DNA of 64,000 nt, taken from positions 1 to 64,000 of the forward strand of contig NZ_QQBI01000011.1 of assembly GCF_004302915.1 (NCBI RefSeq). Reading direction: 5' to 3'. Made by a program: the position numbers and the translations under genes. Positions 24,562 to 33,558 of the stretch are shown here, in pieces (the stretch's first letter is position 1; each line of letters starts with the position of its first letter). This DNA comes from Komagataeibacter xylinus. GTDB taxonomy: Bacteria > Pseudomonadota > Alphaproteobacteria > Acetobacterales > Acetobacteraceae. Below the pieces are notes generated by a model that was given only the letters and a program-made list of their open reading frames with translations, did not search any database and was not told the DNA's origin.

Positions 24562-24858
24562 ATGAAGATGAGCGAGACAACCGGGAGGCAAGGCACATTC
24601 CCAATCCGGGGCGACGACCTGTGGGAACGGCTGCGGGCGATTGAGGACAAATTGTCACTGATCATTGAACTCCTCTCGCCGGAAGATTCCGACGGGCCCA
24701 CGCTTGATGAGATTCTCGGCCGATTGGTAACCTTGATCGCAGCCCAGAACCCGATGCTCAGACGTATTGATCTTACAACCGGCAGGTTGTTCGACATTCA
24801 GGAGGGGGGGACGCCCCGCTCCGCCCGGCCCGACGATGAGGATGGAGCCGATGCCTGA
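24562..24858 (+). CDS. Small acidic protein preceding the relaxase
   Basis: Protein of 98 residues with a long central helix (LWERLRAIEDKLSLIIELL, EILGRLVTLIAAQ) likely to form a coiled coil, and an acidic end (RPDDEDGADA). The stop overlaps the relaxase start by one base. By position it may be an auxiliary relaxosome protein. No family recognised; ATG 24568 is an alternative start. Confidence 0.55.
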   Translation: MKMSETTGRQGTFPIRGDDLWERLRAIEDKLSLIIELLSPEDSDGPTLDEILGRLVTLIAAQNPMLRRIDLTTGRLFDIQEGGTPRSARPDDEDGADA

Positions 24859-27800
24859 TGATGACGTTCCGGAAAATCTCCGCTGAGAGCAGCGGTCGCC
24901 TGATCACTGCCTATTTCACGCAGGAACTGCCAGATCCAGAGCACGATTTCCGTACCCAGCCCGGAAAAGTGCTTGACGCGGATGGTGGCCGACTGACCAG
25001 CTATTATACCGGTCGTGATGGGCGGGCCTCGTGGCGACCGGACATGCAGCCCAAGATTGCGGCAGCTCTTGGCATTGATCCCAGAACACCACCGAAGAAC
25101 GCGCAACTCAATCGTCTGTTTGAAGCAAAAAGGGCCGATAATGGCGAGGACTGGTCAAGGAACGCCCGCAAGATCAGTGCCTATGATCTGACCCTGGCAC
25201 CACACAAATCGGTGACTCTCGCGGCCGAGTTCGCGCCGACCGAGGCCGAGAGGGCAACCATCTGGCACGCTATTGATCGGGCAAACGACGCCACCATGCT
25301 CTATGTCGCGCGGGAAATCGGCTTCGCGCGGCGCGGTCATGGGGGCGAAGGTGGAGCCGACCCGGGCGAGGTCGCCTGGGTGTCATTCCGGCATGATACC
25401 GCGCGCCCGACGGTCGAGGCGCGTGACGCGCGGACAGGCCAGACCTATTTGATCGACACGCCAGCAGGCGGTGATCCCCATGCCCATATCCATAACGCCC
25501 TGTTCAATGTCGTGGTCACGGAAGAGGGGCATGTGGGTTCACTCGACACGAAGCGGCTGCGATCGCGCGTTCACGAATTTGGAGCATATTTCCAGGCACA
25601 GCTCGCTGATGAACTGCGCCGGATCGGCATCGCCCAGCAATACGATGCGAATGAACAGGCGACGGTCATCTCGGCCGTGCCACAGGATATATCGGATTTC
25701 TTCAGCAAGGGACGACGCAACGTCATCAGGGCGGCCAAGGAGTACGCCGCGGCGGAAGGAACGGACTGGGCGCATATGCCGATCGAACGCAAGCGCCGCA
25801 TCCTGTCCATGGCCGGCCTGGCAGCCCGGCTCGACAAGGACAAAGGCACGAGCGACCATGAGATATGGCGAGAACAGGCCAAGCGTCTTGGCTGGGAGGA
25901 AAAAAGCCTGCTTGGCACGCCAGTAGCGCCTGTGGGCACCAGGGAACAACGATACGATATTGCCTACCGTTTCGCTGCGCGCCATCTCGCGAGGGAGTTT
26001 GAAACAGCCGCCGTGATCGATCACGACAAGCTCAGAACGTATGCGGCCCGGGGCCTGATCGGCACCGGCATCGAGGGTGGGGTGAAGGACATTGATCATG
26101 TCGTGGCCCTTATTGAACAGCGTGGTCTTGAACTCGGCGGGGAACGGGTCTCGCTGATTCAGGAGATGCGCGGCGACAGGCTGAGGGTGACGAATTCCGC
26201 GCAGATCGCCATCGAGGAGAACCTCGCGATTCAGGCTGCTCGTGCATCAGGAGACCGAAGCGGGGCGCTGTCGGACCGCCAGATCACAGAAGCCATTGGA
26301 CGATCGCCCCTCGACTTCGCAAGCGAGCATGGAAAGACGCAGAAGGCTGCGATTTACGCTCTCGGCAGGGGTGGTGCGCTCTCCATGCTCACCGGCGTTG
26401 CGGGCGCCGGGAAGACGGCCCTCCTGTCTCCGCTGGTTGATGCGTGGAAACATGATATGCGTTATGACACGAACGGTCGCAGGGTTCTCGGGATTGCCAA
26501 TGCCTGGCGTCAGGCGGACGCATTACGTGAGGCCGGCATCTTTGACACAAGCGCGATGCTGCCCTTTCTGGCGCGGCTGGAGCGCGGTGACGTCGATGTG
26601 GACCGGAATACGGTGCTGGTGATTGACGAAGTCGGTCAGGTCGGCCCGCGCCAGATGCTTCGCCTGTTACAGTTGCAGCGCGATACTGGCTGCACGATCA
26701 AGGCGCTGGGTGACCATGAGCAGGCGCAGAATATCGAGGCAGGGGACGCCATTGAGATGCTGCGCCGGGTCCTGGATCCAGAAGATATGCCTGAGCTTCT
26801 GTCCAGTGTCCGGCAGGTATCTGCAAGAAATCGCCAGATTGCCGACATGTTTCGTGGCGCAGAGCCGGAAGAGAGCGATCTGGAAGCTCACGAGTTCAGG
26901 GGGGCTGCGGCCAACGCACATACGGACGAGGAAAATGATGACGACGTCCGTAACAGGTTCCATCTGAAGGAAGTCCGGGATGCGATCGATATGAAACGGG
27001 CGGATGGAACGATCCGTCTGGTCGGTGGCGACCATGAGGAAGTCCTGCAGGATATTGCCCGGCTGTATGTGACGCGTCGCGATACCCTGGTCGCCGAGGG
27101 TGCCGGTTTGCGGCGAGGCCGGGCCAAGACGATCAGCATGTCAGCGCTGACCAATCAGGATGCTGCCGACCTGAGTCGTGCCGTCCGTAAAATCCTGCAG
27201 GAGCGCGGCGAGATCTCGACGCATGAAATCACCGTGCAGGCTATTGATCAGCGTGGCGAAACCTATGATCTCGCGATCGCGACGGGCGACCGGCTTCGGC
27301 TGTATCGTCGGACATGGGGCAGCGTGGACGGAAAGGGCGCCACGGTCGGAAATAACGGCGATGTGGTGGAAGTTCTGGCTCATGGCGATGCAGGGCTTCG
27401 CGTCCGCACGAAGGACGGGCTTGTTGCCGATGTCGAATGGCGGCGGTTTTGTGATGCGAGGACAGGTCGGGTAATGCTGGGGTTCGGACATGCCATGACG
27501 ATTGATGCCGCACAGGGGCTTACTTCAGACGAGCACATCAACGCCCTGCCGCGAGGCGTTGAACTGGCGACGGGATTTACCTCATACGTCGCGGAAAGCC
27601 GGGCGCGTGGAACCACATGGACCATGATCTCCGATGGCGCGACGTTTGAGGCGGTCCGGAACCAGAGGCCGCTCGGGGATACGACGCCCATCACCAGTGA
27701 CGACCTCTGGAATCATGTCGCAAAGAAAATGGCGCATAAACCATATAAATCATTGGGCACGGATCTGGTTGCCCGAACCCGCAAGGCCCGGGATGCGAGG

Positions 27801-28076
27801 ATCCGGGAACTGATCGCGCTTGGGCGCACGCAGGAGACACTGATGAAGTCAGGTCGCCCATATGGCAGGGAGATTATTCTGGAGACCCAGGCGCGTCTGG
27901 CCGAGCGCTTGCATAAGGCGCGTCTGGCCGAGATCGACGCCAGGCTGCAGGTCATGATCAGGAACGCACCAGCGGTCATGACGGGTGCGGAGCAGATGCT
28001 TCGGAGCCAACGGGCCGCTCAGGTGCTGGGCAGGCGTCCCCATGTGCCATCTGCGTCGCCAGGCGCCGCCAGCTAG
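24858..28076 (+). CDS. MobF (TrwC/TraI-type) relaxase-helicase
   Basis: Protein of 1072 residues that should nick oriT, stay bound to the 5' end and unwind the plasmid. The relaxase domain (about 1-330) has candidate catalytic tyrosines in TAYFTQ (near 19) and TSYYTG (near 49) and the metal-binding triad in GDPHAHIHNALFN (near 207). The helicase part has Walker A GVAGAGKTALL (near 513), Walker B VLVIDEVGQVGPRQM and a UvrD/RecD-like motif with FGHAMTIDAAQGLTSDEHI near the end. Length fits the family. Starts ATG ATG; the first overlaps the upstream stop. A MobF relaxase next to an IncI-type (MPF_I) channel is an unusual pairing, as IncI plasmids use MobP. Confidence 0.92.
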   Translation: MMTFRKISAESSGRLITAYFTQELPDPEHDFRTQPGKVLDADGGRLTSYYTGRDGRASWRPDMQPKIAAALGIDPRTPPKNAQLNRLFEAKRADNGEDWSRNARKISAYDLTLAPHKSVTLAAEFAPTEAERATIWHAIDRANDATMLYVAREIGFARRGHGGEGGADPGEVAWVSFRHDTARPTVEARDARTGQTYLIDTPAGGDPHAHIHNALFNVVVTEEGHVGSLDTKRLRSRVHEFGAYFQAQLADELRRIGIAQQYDANEQATVISAVPQDISDFFSKGRRNVIRAAKEYAAAEGTDWAHMPIERKRRILSMAGLAARLDKDKGTSDHEIWREQAKRLGWEEKSLLGTPVAPVGTREQRYDIAYRFAARHLAREFETAAVIDHDKLRTYAARGLIGTGIEGGVKDIDHVVALIEQRGLELGGERVSLIQEMRGDRLRVTNSAQIAIEENLAIQAARASGDRSGALSDRQITEAIGRSPLDFASEHGKTQKAAIYALGRGGALSMLTGVAGAGKTALLSPLVDAWKHDMRYDTNGRRVLGIANAWRQADALREAGIFDTSAMLPFLARLERGDVDVDRNTVLVIDEVGQVGPRQMLRLLQLQRDTGCTIKALGDHEQAQNIEAGDAIEMLRRVLDPEDMPELLSSVRQVSARNRQIADMFRGAEPEESDLEAHEFRGAAANAHTDEENDDDVRNRFHLKEVRDAIDMKRADGTIRLVGGDHEEVLQDIARLYVTRRDTLVAEGAGLRRGRAKTISMSALTNQDAADLSRAVRKILQERGEISTHEITVQAIDQRGETYDLAIATGDRLRLYRRTWGSVDGKGATVGNNGDVVEVLAHGDAGLRVRTKDGLVADVEWRRFCDARTGRVMLGFGHAMTIDAAQGLTSDEHINALPRGVELATGFTSYVAESRARGTTWTMISDGATFEAVRNQRPLGDTTPITSDDLWNHVAKKMAHKPYKSLGTDLVARTRKARDARIRELIALGRTQETLMKSGRPYGREIILETQARLAERLHKARLAEIDARLQVMIRNAPAVMTGAEQMLRSQRAAQVLGRRPHVPSASPGAAS

Positions 28077-28233
28077 AGCGTTCGGCTTTCTGCTGTTCTC
28101 ACCCGAATTTGGATCCTGCCGACAGTGCGCCATACCGCGACAACATCTCAGATCTGACGCACGCTTTGGTCATTTGCGCAACGAAGTCGGCTGCGTATCG
28201 TTAGGCAGGCGGGGAGCAGCAGATAGCAGGTCA

Positions 28234-28458
28234 ATGATGGACGATGTGTCTTTCCGGGGAGATCCTGATCCGTTCGACTGTTGGTTGAAAAACGAATTGC
28301 GTGCCCGGTTCAATGATGTTGTGCGTGAACCGATCCCTGAAAGTCTGCTGCGCATTATTGGCGCGACTGAAGCTTCCGGGCATGTTCACGCTTCAAGACC
28401 TTCCTGGACCGAAGAGGAAGCTGTGTCTGATTACTTGGCTGATACCGGCTCCAGATGA
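28234..28458 (+). CDS. NepR-like anti-sigma factor candidate
   Basis: Protein of 74 residues. The core WLKNELRARFNDVVREPIPE followed by SLLRIIG matches the NepR pattern (helix, then EPxPxxLLxLL). In alphaproteobacteria NepR binds the general stress sigma factor EcfG and is released by PhyR. No EcfG or PhyR gene is nearby, so a plasmid copy would act on the host system. ATG 28234 lies after agcagg. The neighbouring frame continues with coding-like text (28440-28537), hinting at a frameshifted longer version. Confidence 0.5.
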   Translation: MMDDVSFRGDPDPFDCWLKNELRARFNDVVREPIPESLLRIIGATEASGHVHASRPSWTEEEAVSDYLADTGSR

Positions 28459-28619
28459 TTTCGTATCGCAGATATGGCGTCTTGATGCTGTGCGGGCAAC
28501 AGTTAATAGGATCACGGCAGAAGACAAGAAGTGTTGACGATCAGATAAAATACAGATGAGCGGGCACAGGACCCTATAGATATCAGTTCAAGAGCATACC
28601 TGTTCTGCAATCTGCCAGA

Positions 28620-28638
28620 TCCTCGAAAACGTCGAGGA
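28620..28638. repeat. Short inverted repeat upstream of mucR-like gene
   Basis: TCCTCGA (28620-28626) and TCGAGGA (28632-28638) with a five-base spacer, about 65 bases before the Ros/MucR start. Could be an operator for autoregulation. Confidence 0.4.
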
Positions 28639-28701
28639 CTATTCCCAGTAGCGGTGTTATATACAGGGCCAGAGTTTTTTCGTCTGTTAAGGTGATGGAC
28701 A

Positions 28702-29187
28702 ATGCCCGAAGAACAACAAAGACAGCTGGCGCTGACCGTGGAAATCATAACTGCTTATGTATCGGAAAATAAAATATCGCCGGACGAACTTATCAGGCTG
28801 ATTGGGACTGTTTACAATTCATTGTCCGTCCCGACCGCTTCGAGAGTAAAAGAACAGATACCTGCCGTTCCCATCAAGCGGTCCGTATTTCCGGATTATA
28901 TCATATGTCTTGAAGATGGGAAAAAGCTGAAAATGCTTAAACGGCATCTGCAGGCATCATATGGCATGACGCCTGAAGAATATCGGCGGAAATGGGGACT
29001 TCCGTCTCATTATCCTATGGTCGCTCCCAATTACACAGCACGCCGATCGGAACTTGCACGAGAGATTGGACTGGGGCGGGATATAACGTCCACTGCCACC
29101 AAATCTGGTGATGAGGGCACGACAGAGCCTGCATTGCCTGACAGGCCGCAAGGACGCCGCCGAGGTAGAAAGAAGGCCGCCCACTAA
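28702..29187 (+). CDS. Ros/MucR-family transcriptional regulator
   Basis: Protein of 161 residues. The Ros/MucR zinc-finger region is plain: DYIICLEDGKKLKMLKRHL, GMTPEEYRRKWGLPSHYPMV and APNYTARRSELAREIGLG. The N-terminal helix pair mediates oligomer formation in the family. C-terminal tail is basic (RPQGRRRGRKKAAH). Members repress AT-rich, horizontally gained genes, exopolysaccharide or virulence genes; here it may silence transfer functions. ATG 28702 follows aaggtg. Confidence 0.9.
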   Translation: MPEEQQRQLALTVEIITAYVSENKISPDELIRLIGTVYNSLSVPTASRVKEQIPAVPIKRSVFPDYIICLEDGKKLKMLKRHLQASYGMTPEEYRRKWGLPSHYPMVAPNYTARRSELAREIGLGRDITSTATKSGDEGTTEPALPDRPQGRRRGRKKAAH

Positions 29188-29576
29188 AAGGGGAACGCGC
29201 CGTCGGACTGGGCGGCGCGGCGATCTCCTGGCTTAGGAACGTAGCAATATACGAAGGCAGAACTTCTTCGCTACGCCGTAGGGTGCCGACTGCGGCTGTT
29301 CCTGTTTGACCGGACCATGATCCAGTTCGGGGCGTTACGTCGATAAATCCGGACGAAAGATGCCTTTTATACAATCCAGGTTGCGGATTGCGATCCTAAG
29401 CCTTTGCGTTATGCACCTTGTAGAAGAAGTCAGTTCTCAGTGAAAATCCATAGGCGATGACTACAAAGTTGTGCTCTCACGAGGGCAGCCTGCCTTTTCA
29501 GCTCGGACAATCCTTTTTCAGATCCCATGTCTGGTGACAGACAACTTTCTCCTTATTACGGGCGGTCCACGTGTAA
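29188..29576. other. Intergenic region between convergent genes
   Basis: No gene. CGCGCCG (29196-29202) and CGGCGCG (29213-29219) form a 7-bp hairpin just after the MucR-like stop, a possible terminator without T-run. The remainder shows broken coding-like text on the minus strand (about 29270-29350) that I could not assign. Confidence 0.4.
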
Positions 29577-31121
29577 TCATTCAGAGAATGAACGCCTCAG
29601 CGCCTCAGAGATGGCGTTCCAAAGCCTGAATTTTTCGATCATGGGATATTCTTTCTGAATCTTGCCGCTTGGTATGAAACGAGTGTCCCGTAATGACCGG
29701 ATGATGCGGTCGGCATCCATATCCGGCATTTCAACAAGCTCCTTGAGTGCCTGCCGGGCGTTATGGTGTGACCGGAGATATATGGCTTCCTCTTTCATGT
29801 GGTGCTTGATGGTCATCTCTAGTGCTGCGCTGAGATAGATAACGTGGGGGGCGAAATTGATATAGCGCCAGGCCGGTCTCGCCAGATCAGGGTTCGAGAA
29901 GTCAAGATTGGATTTTATCCCATCAGGATAGGTCTTCATGTCACGATCGAAAGAGACATGATCCGTGATCTGTCGTATCAGGGGTTTTGAAACCCTGTCC
30001 AGAATCTGGTCGTAGTTTCGCCTGCTCGTCGGGTCTCCAATGATGGTGGCTGAGATGGGAAGGATGATCTGGTCGGGGATGGCGCCGTCCCGCCTGAGAA
30101 CGTCGTTTATCAGGAACCGGTGTACACGGCCGTTCCCGTCAGAAAGAGGATGGATGTAGACGAACCCGAAGGCTGCCACGGCGCTACGCATGACAGGGGA
30201 CTGTCCTTCCGTCCTGTCGAGGAAAATTTTTAATCCTCCAAGCATATCCGCTACGTCTTGTGCGGGAGGCGCGAGGTAATGAACAACATTCTCGTACCTC
30301 ATCGTGTATTCTCCAACGAATACCGGTGACAGCCGCAAGCCAAAATGCTCGGTTATTGTGACGTCACCGAGGATGTTGCGTTGCAAGTCGGCAAGGTCAG
30401 TATCTGTCAGGGGGACTGCCCCATGCCCTGTCCTCGTGGCGAGTACGTGGCTGAAGCGCTGGATCCGGTCAAGTTGGTGCGCCTCGCCTTCAATGGTGAA
30501 ACTTGCCTTGCTTTCATGATTTGTCAGCCACACTGCGGCCCGGGCAAGCATGCTCTCGCCGAATTCCTGCACCAGTTCACCGTAACCGGCAGATACGTCC
30601 ATCTCCGCAGCCGTCCTGAGTTGACTGGAAAGCGGGATAAAGGGACAAAAAAAGCGGTTCCCAGGCATGTTGTCACGGACGCGCCATCTGCTGACGTTGC
30701 TCATCTTGTCCGGAGAAGCTGTTACCTGAAAAGATGCATCCAGGGCGGAAACGTAGTTGCCGCCGAGGTCGACTGGCGGCACGAGCGTTTGTCCGGTGAC
30801 GAATTCATAGAGAAACGATGCCCGTCTGGCATATTGTCCGGTCGGTGCATTGTTTATCCACTCCTGGACAAAACTTGGTCCGGTCTTCGCAAAGACGCGC
30901 GCCAGCAACTCAAGGCTGGTGGGTTCGTGTCGCAGATGAAACTGCAGATGCGCGGCTGCCGTGTCGGCCGGACGCATGTTTTCGGGATACGTCTCGATGC
31001 TGTATAAATTATGATGACTGCTCGACCGGCGACTTCCAAGCTGGCTTTTGACAGCCAGTCCGCCGAATGGCTCTGCATCATATTTCAGTGCGAGCCACAT
31101 GCCGCCGATCGGGTCTGCCAT
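29577..31121 (-). CDS. Fic-family protein (class II)
   Basis: Protein of 514 residues. The Fic active-site motif HPLSDGNGRVHR is complete (His, then GNGR), so AMP transfer is expected. An inhibitory-helix motif SFTIEG, matching (S/T)xxxE(G/N), lies about 130 residues before it, which marks a self-inhibited class II protein that needs no separate antitoxin. The C-terminal part is helical with a possible winged helix. ATG 31121 is preceded by aggaa. Targets unknown; on plasmids such proteins may act as addiction modules or be sent through the secretion system. Confidence 0.87.
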   Translation of the reverse strand: MADPIGGMWLALKYDAEPFGGLAVKSQLGSRRSSSHHNLYSIETYPENMRPADTAAAHLQFHLRHEPTSLELLARVFAKTGPSFVQEWINNAPTGQYARRASFLYEFVTGQTLVPPVDLGGNYVSALDASFQVTASPDKMSNVSRWRVRDNMPGNRFFCPFIPLSSQLRTAAEMDVSAGYGELVQEFGESMLARAAVWLTNHESKASFTIEGEAHQLDRIQRFSHVLATRTGHGAVPLTDTDLADLQRNILGDVTITEHFGLRLSPVFVGEYTMRYENVVHYLAPPAQDVADMLGGLKIFLDRTEGQSPVMRSAVAAFGFVYIHPLSDGNGRVHRFLINDVLRRDGAIPDQIILPISATIIGDPTSRRNYDQILDRVSKPLIRQITDHVSFDRDMKTYPDGIKSNLDFSNPDLARPAWRYINFAPHVIYLSAALEMTIKHHMKEEAIYLRSHHNARQALKELVEMPDMDADRIIRSLRDTRFIPSGKIQKEYPMIEKFRLWNAISEALRRSFSE

Positions 31122-31156
31122 TGGAATTAAATTCCTGCTGAATTGTCCAAAACCGT

Positions 31157-31747
31157 TTATTGATGCTTAAAATCGCATATAAACGGTGTCTTGTGTAAAA
31201 ATATATATATATGAACAGCCTTAGCTGCGCGTATTGTCCAGCAACTCTGACTGCCATGTTCGAACGCAGCCAGATCCAGGCGGTCTTCATTGTCGTAAAT
31301 AAGTGGGTTTGCCTTTGTCGGCCCCATATGTCTGGTGATCGAAGCTGCCCGTGCCGGAGCGACAAACATGCGATGTAATTGCCGTGTGCCGATGGGATTC
31401 ATGATGTCCTGCCTGGGGAAAAGCCAGCTACCAGAATGCATCACGTCCTGCTGGCGTTCGGCCTTTACCACTCCTGCAGCAAGGACGGCAGGTCTGCCGG
31501 AAGCAGGGTGTTCCGGTATCGTGCACCCTTGTCCCGTTTGATCTGGAGTAGCCGATGCGCAAGATCAGGTGAGTGTCCGGGTGATGAAGAAGCTCAACGC
31601 CGACAGGGTGGGATCTATGGTCGATGTTGGCCTGCCCGTCTCATTCTGGGCGATCTGGAACTGGCGGACAACCTCGGCCGTTGCCGTATAAGGTGACCGG
31701 ATCAGAAACTTGGAAGCTACACTTTGCGCTGTTTCTGGTGTGCCCAT
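31157..31747 (-). pseudogene. Decayed tyrosine recombinase (integrase)
   Basis: Pieces of an XerD-like integrase appear in successive frames on the minus strand: GRPTSTIDPTLSALSFF (31570-31650), then after a frameshift PDLAHRLLQIKRDKG and LLPADLPSLLQEW, then HSGSWLFPRQDIMNP and QLHRMFVAPARAASIT (31340-31450). These match the core-binding and early catalytic parts, including the QLHR..AAR-AGIT stretch that normally precedes the HxLRH motif. The HxLRH and catalytic tyrosine are not readable. Frameshifts and stops show it is dead. Confidence 0.55.
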
Positions 31748-31882
31748 TTCTGTGCCCGCATTGGATCGAACTCCCGGATGTAGAAACCAGGTTCAAGCCA
31801 ATCATCATCAGTTTTCGACGGCCTTCTTCAGAACAACCGTGATAATCGGACATAAAAAATGTGTGGAGAGCCGTCCATGCAG

Positions 31883-32062
31883 TTACGCTCGAAGCATCCC
31901 TTCGACGCGCGGGTCACGCGTGTATTCTTTCGTCACTTCGCCTTTGTGATCAATAATTCCCATTCGCTGAAGCGCCGCATGAGCAGCCTGTTTGCTCCTG
32001 GTGTTCGCAAGAGTCTGCTTTCTGATTGCTGCCAAAACAACCTGACGGGAGTTCGTCTTCAT
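31883..32062 (-). CDS. Small basic protein (59 residues)
   Basis: A short frame, ATG 32062 to TAA 31883, coding for a basic, helical protein: MKTNSRQVVLAAIRKQTLAN, a RSKQAAHAALQRMGI segment and a VTKEYTRDPRVEGML end. The text is clean of rare codons and looks like a genuine small plasmid protein. It follows the 39-residue gene and the DUF1173 gene in the same direction, so it is probably the last member of Dot/Icm block 1. Function unknown. Between it and the decayed integrase (31748-31882) only broken coding text is seen, including LEPGFYIREFDPMRAQKW at about 31690-31780. Confidence 0.55.
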   Translation of the reverse strand: MKTNSRQVVLAAIRKQTLANTRSKQAAHAALQRMGIIDHKGEVTKEYTRDPRVEGMLRA

Positions 32063-32109
32063 GTCTCTAATTATAATGCTGCAGACCGCAGAAGTCTCGA
32101 TGTTTCATA

Positions 32110-32229
32110 TCAGCGTCCTGGATGAAACCCGCATTTCTCATTCCATGCGCGGTGTCCAATGATGTGGTCCCGATAGGGTTCGGTTGCGTCGACAAAGTCT
32201 GGAGCCCGGTCAGGCCGGATGAAAGTCAT
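32110..32229 (-). CDS. Very small protein (39 residues)
   Basis: ATG 32229 to TGA 32110. Sequence includes MTFIRPDRAPDFVDATEPYR and GHRAWNEKCGFHPG. It starts 12 bases after the DUF1173 stop with no clear ribosome binding site. The composition looks coding, but its size keeps the call uncertain. Confidence 0.35.
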   Translation of the reverse strand: MTFIRPDRAPDFVDATEPYRDHIIGHRAWNEKCGFHPGR

Positions 32230-32241
32230 TGTCTGGCGTGA

Positions 32242-33558
32242 TCAGCTCAGCGTCGCTCCTTTTCTGGCGGGCGGAAAGGCTGGAATTCGGCTTTCCGTTG
32301 TTGCATCCCATGACCACCATCCGCCTCTGCCAAAAGTCATGTTGTAGTAGTTTTCCTTCCCGGCTCGTCTGGCGGTGTAGGCCTCGTCCGTGCGACCAAA
32401 AACTTCCATTGGATATCCGGCATTCCGCGCAGTGTCCCACAGGATGAAATCGGGAAAAACGAGATCCCGTTCCGCGTCGAAACGCAGTGGTTTTTCGAAT
32501 GCGCGTCCCGCTGCCACGAGGGCATCGGCTACCGCCAGTTCATGACTGCTTTCGAAAGGAAGCATGCTGCGAGAGACGGTCATCAGGGCACCGGTCCTGA
32601 CTTCCGCCTGGATCCAGCCCCTCCACCGGCTATTGGGCGTTCCGATGTTTCGTGCCGTCACATAGAGCAGCGCTACAACGTGCGCCTGCCGCGCCGCTTC
32701 GGGCAGGGCGAGCGTGGCTGCCGCCAGTTGGTGCGACCGGGCAAGACGGTTCCTCTCGGCTGCAGGCACTGTCAGAAAGCAGCGGTAACCGTCGCGCTGA
32801 CCGTTCAGGGCCATGGTAAAATTGCCCCTGGGGTCTGGTTCCAGAGCCTCCACAAACCCGATCAGGAACAGATGGTTTTCCTGTCCTTCTGTCCTGACAA
32901 TGGCATGAAAACGCCGTCCGAACTTTTCATGCCCTGGGGCAACAGGGCAGAGAAGATCGGAGATCAGTCTGCCCTGCGCCCGGATCCGGGTTCCGGCAGA
33001 GGCAATCCGACCCAGGGCAACCGTCGGTGTGCGGTGTCTGGCAAATTGCGGCAGCCATTCGGTCAGCCCCGCCCGTTCCCATAGAAGATGGAGCAGCCCG
33101 AGAGGCGTCATTCGGCGCTGTCGCGCCTGTCCGGGCCGATCTGAAGCAGGCAGCGGCGTGTCATCGACTGGCCGGGGTGGCCCCTTGCGGCGCAGGCCGA
33201 TCGACAGGGTCACAGCGACATCCCCATCCTCACCCTCGCGAATTACGCTATTTACATAGCTGGCGCGCCCACTTTTCTCCGGATCAGGTTTGTAGAACGG
33301 GCATGTCTTTTCATGAAGTGGCCCTTCGTTTGGCCATACGGCGAGGTGATAACTGTGACTGTCCGCCCGGTAACGGATCTGTAGAGGCAGTGAGGCCCCG
33401 CGATGCTGGCACAGGCATCGCGCCTTGTCAGAACGCTCCGCGCTCCGGCTCTCATCATATTTTGCCTTCAGGCGGCGTTCCCAGCGCTCCGGGTCGGTGC
33501 GGCGCCATTCGAGCTGGAACCTTTCCCCGCCGGGAAGGATGATGATCGTGCCGGTCAT
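32242..33558 (-). CDS. DUF1173 family protein
   Basis: Protein of 438 residues with the DUF1173 zinc-ligand pattern: RCLCQHRGASLPLQIR, then YHLAVWPNEGPLHEKTCPFY. The C-terminal half has a PD-(D/E)xK-like layout (FDAERDLVFPDFILWD, followed by YPMEVFG), which hints at a nuclease-type fold; this is inference. DUF1173 genes are regular companions of IcmO-type coupling proteins on alphaproteobacterial plasmids. ATG overlaps the IcmO stop (ATGA), so the two are coupled. Confidence 0.82.
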   Translation of the reverse strand: MTGTIIILPGGERFQLEWRRTDPERWERRLKAKYDESRSAERSDKARCLCQHRGASLPLQIRYRADSHSYHLAVWPNEGPLHEKTCPFYKPDPEKSGRASYVNSVIREGEDGDVAVTLSIGLRRKGPPRPVDDTPLPASDRPGQARQRRMTPLGLLHLLWERAGLTEWLPQFARHRTPTVALGRIASAGTRIRAQGRLISDLLCPVAPGHEKFGRRFHAIVRTEGQENHLFLIGFVEALEPDPRGNFTMALNGQRDGYRCFLTVPAAERNRLARSHQLAAATLALPEAARQAHVVALLYVTARNIGTPNSRWRGWIQAEVRTGALMTVSRSMLPFESSHELAVADALVAAGRAFEKPLRFDAERDLVFPDFILWDTARNAGYPMEVFGRTDEAYTARRAGKENYYNMTFGRGGWWSWDATTESRIPAFPPARKGATLS

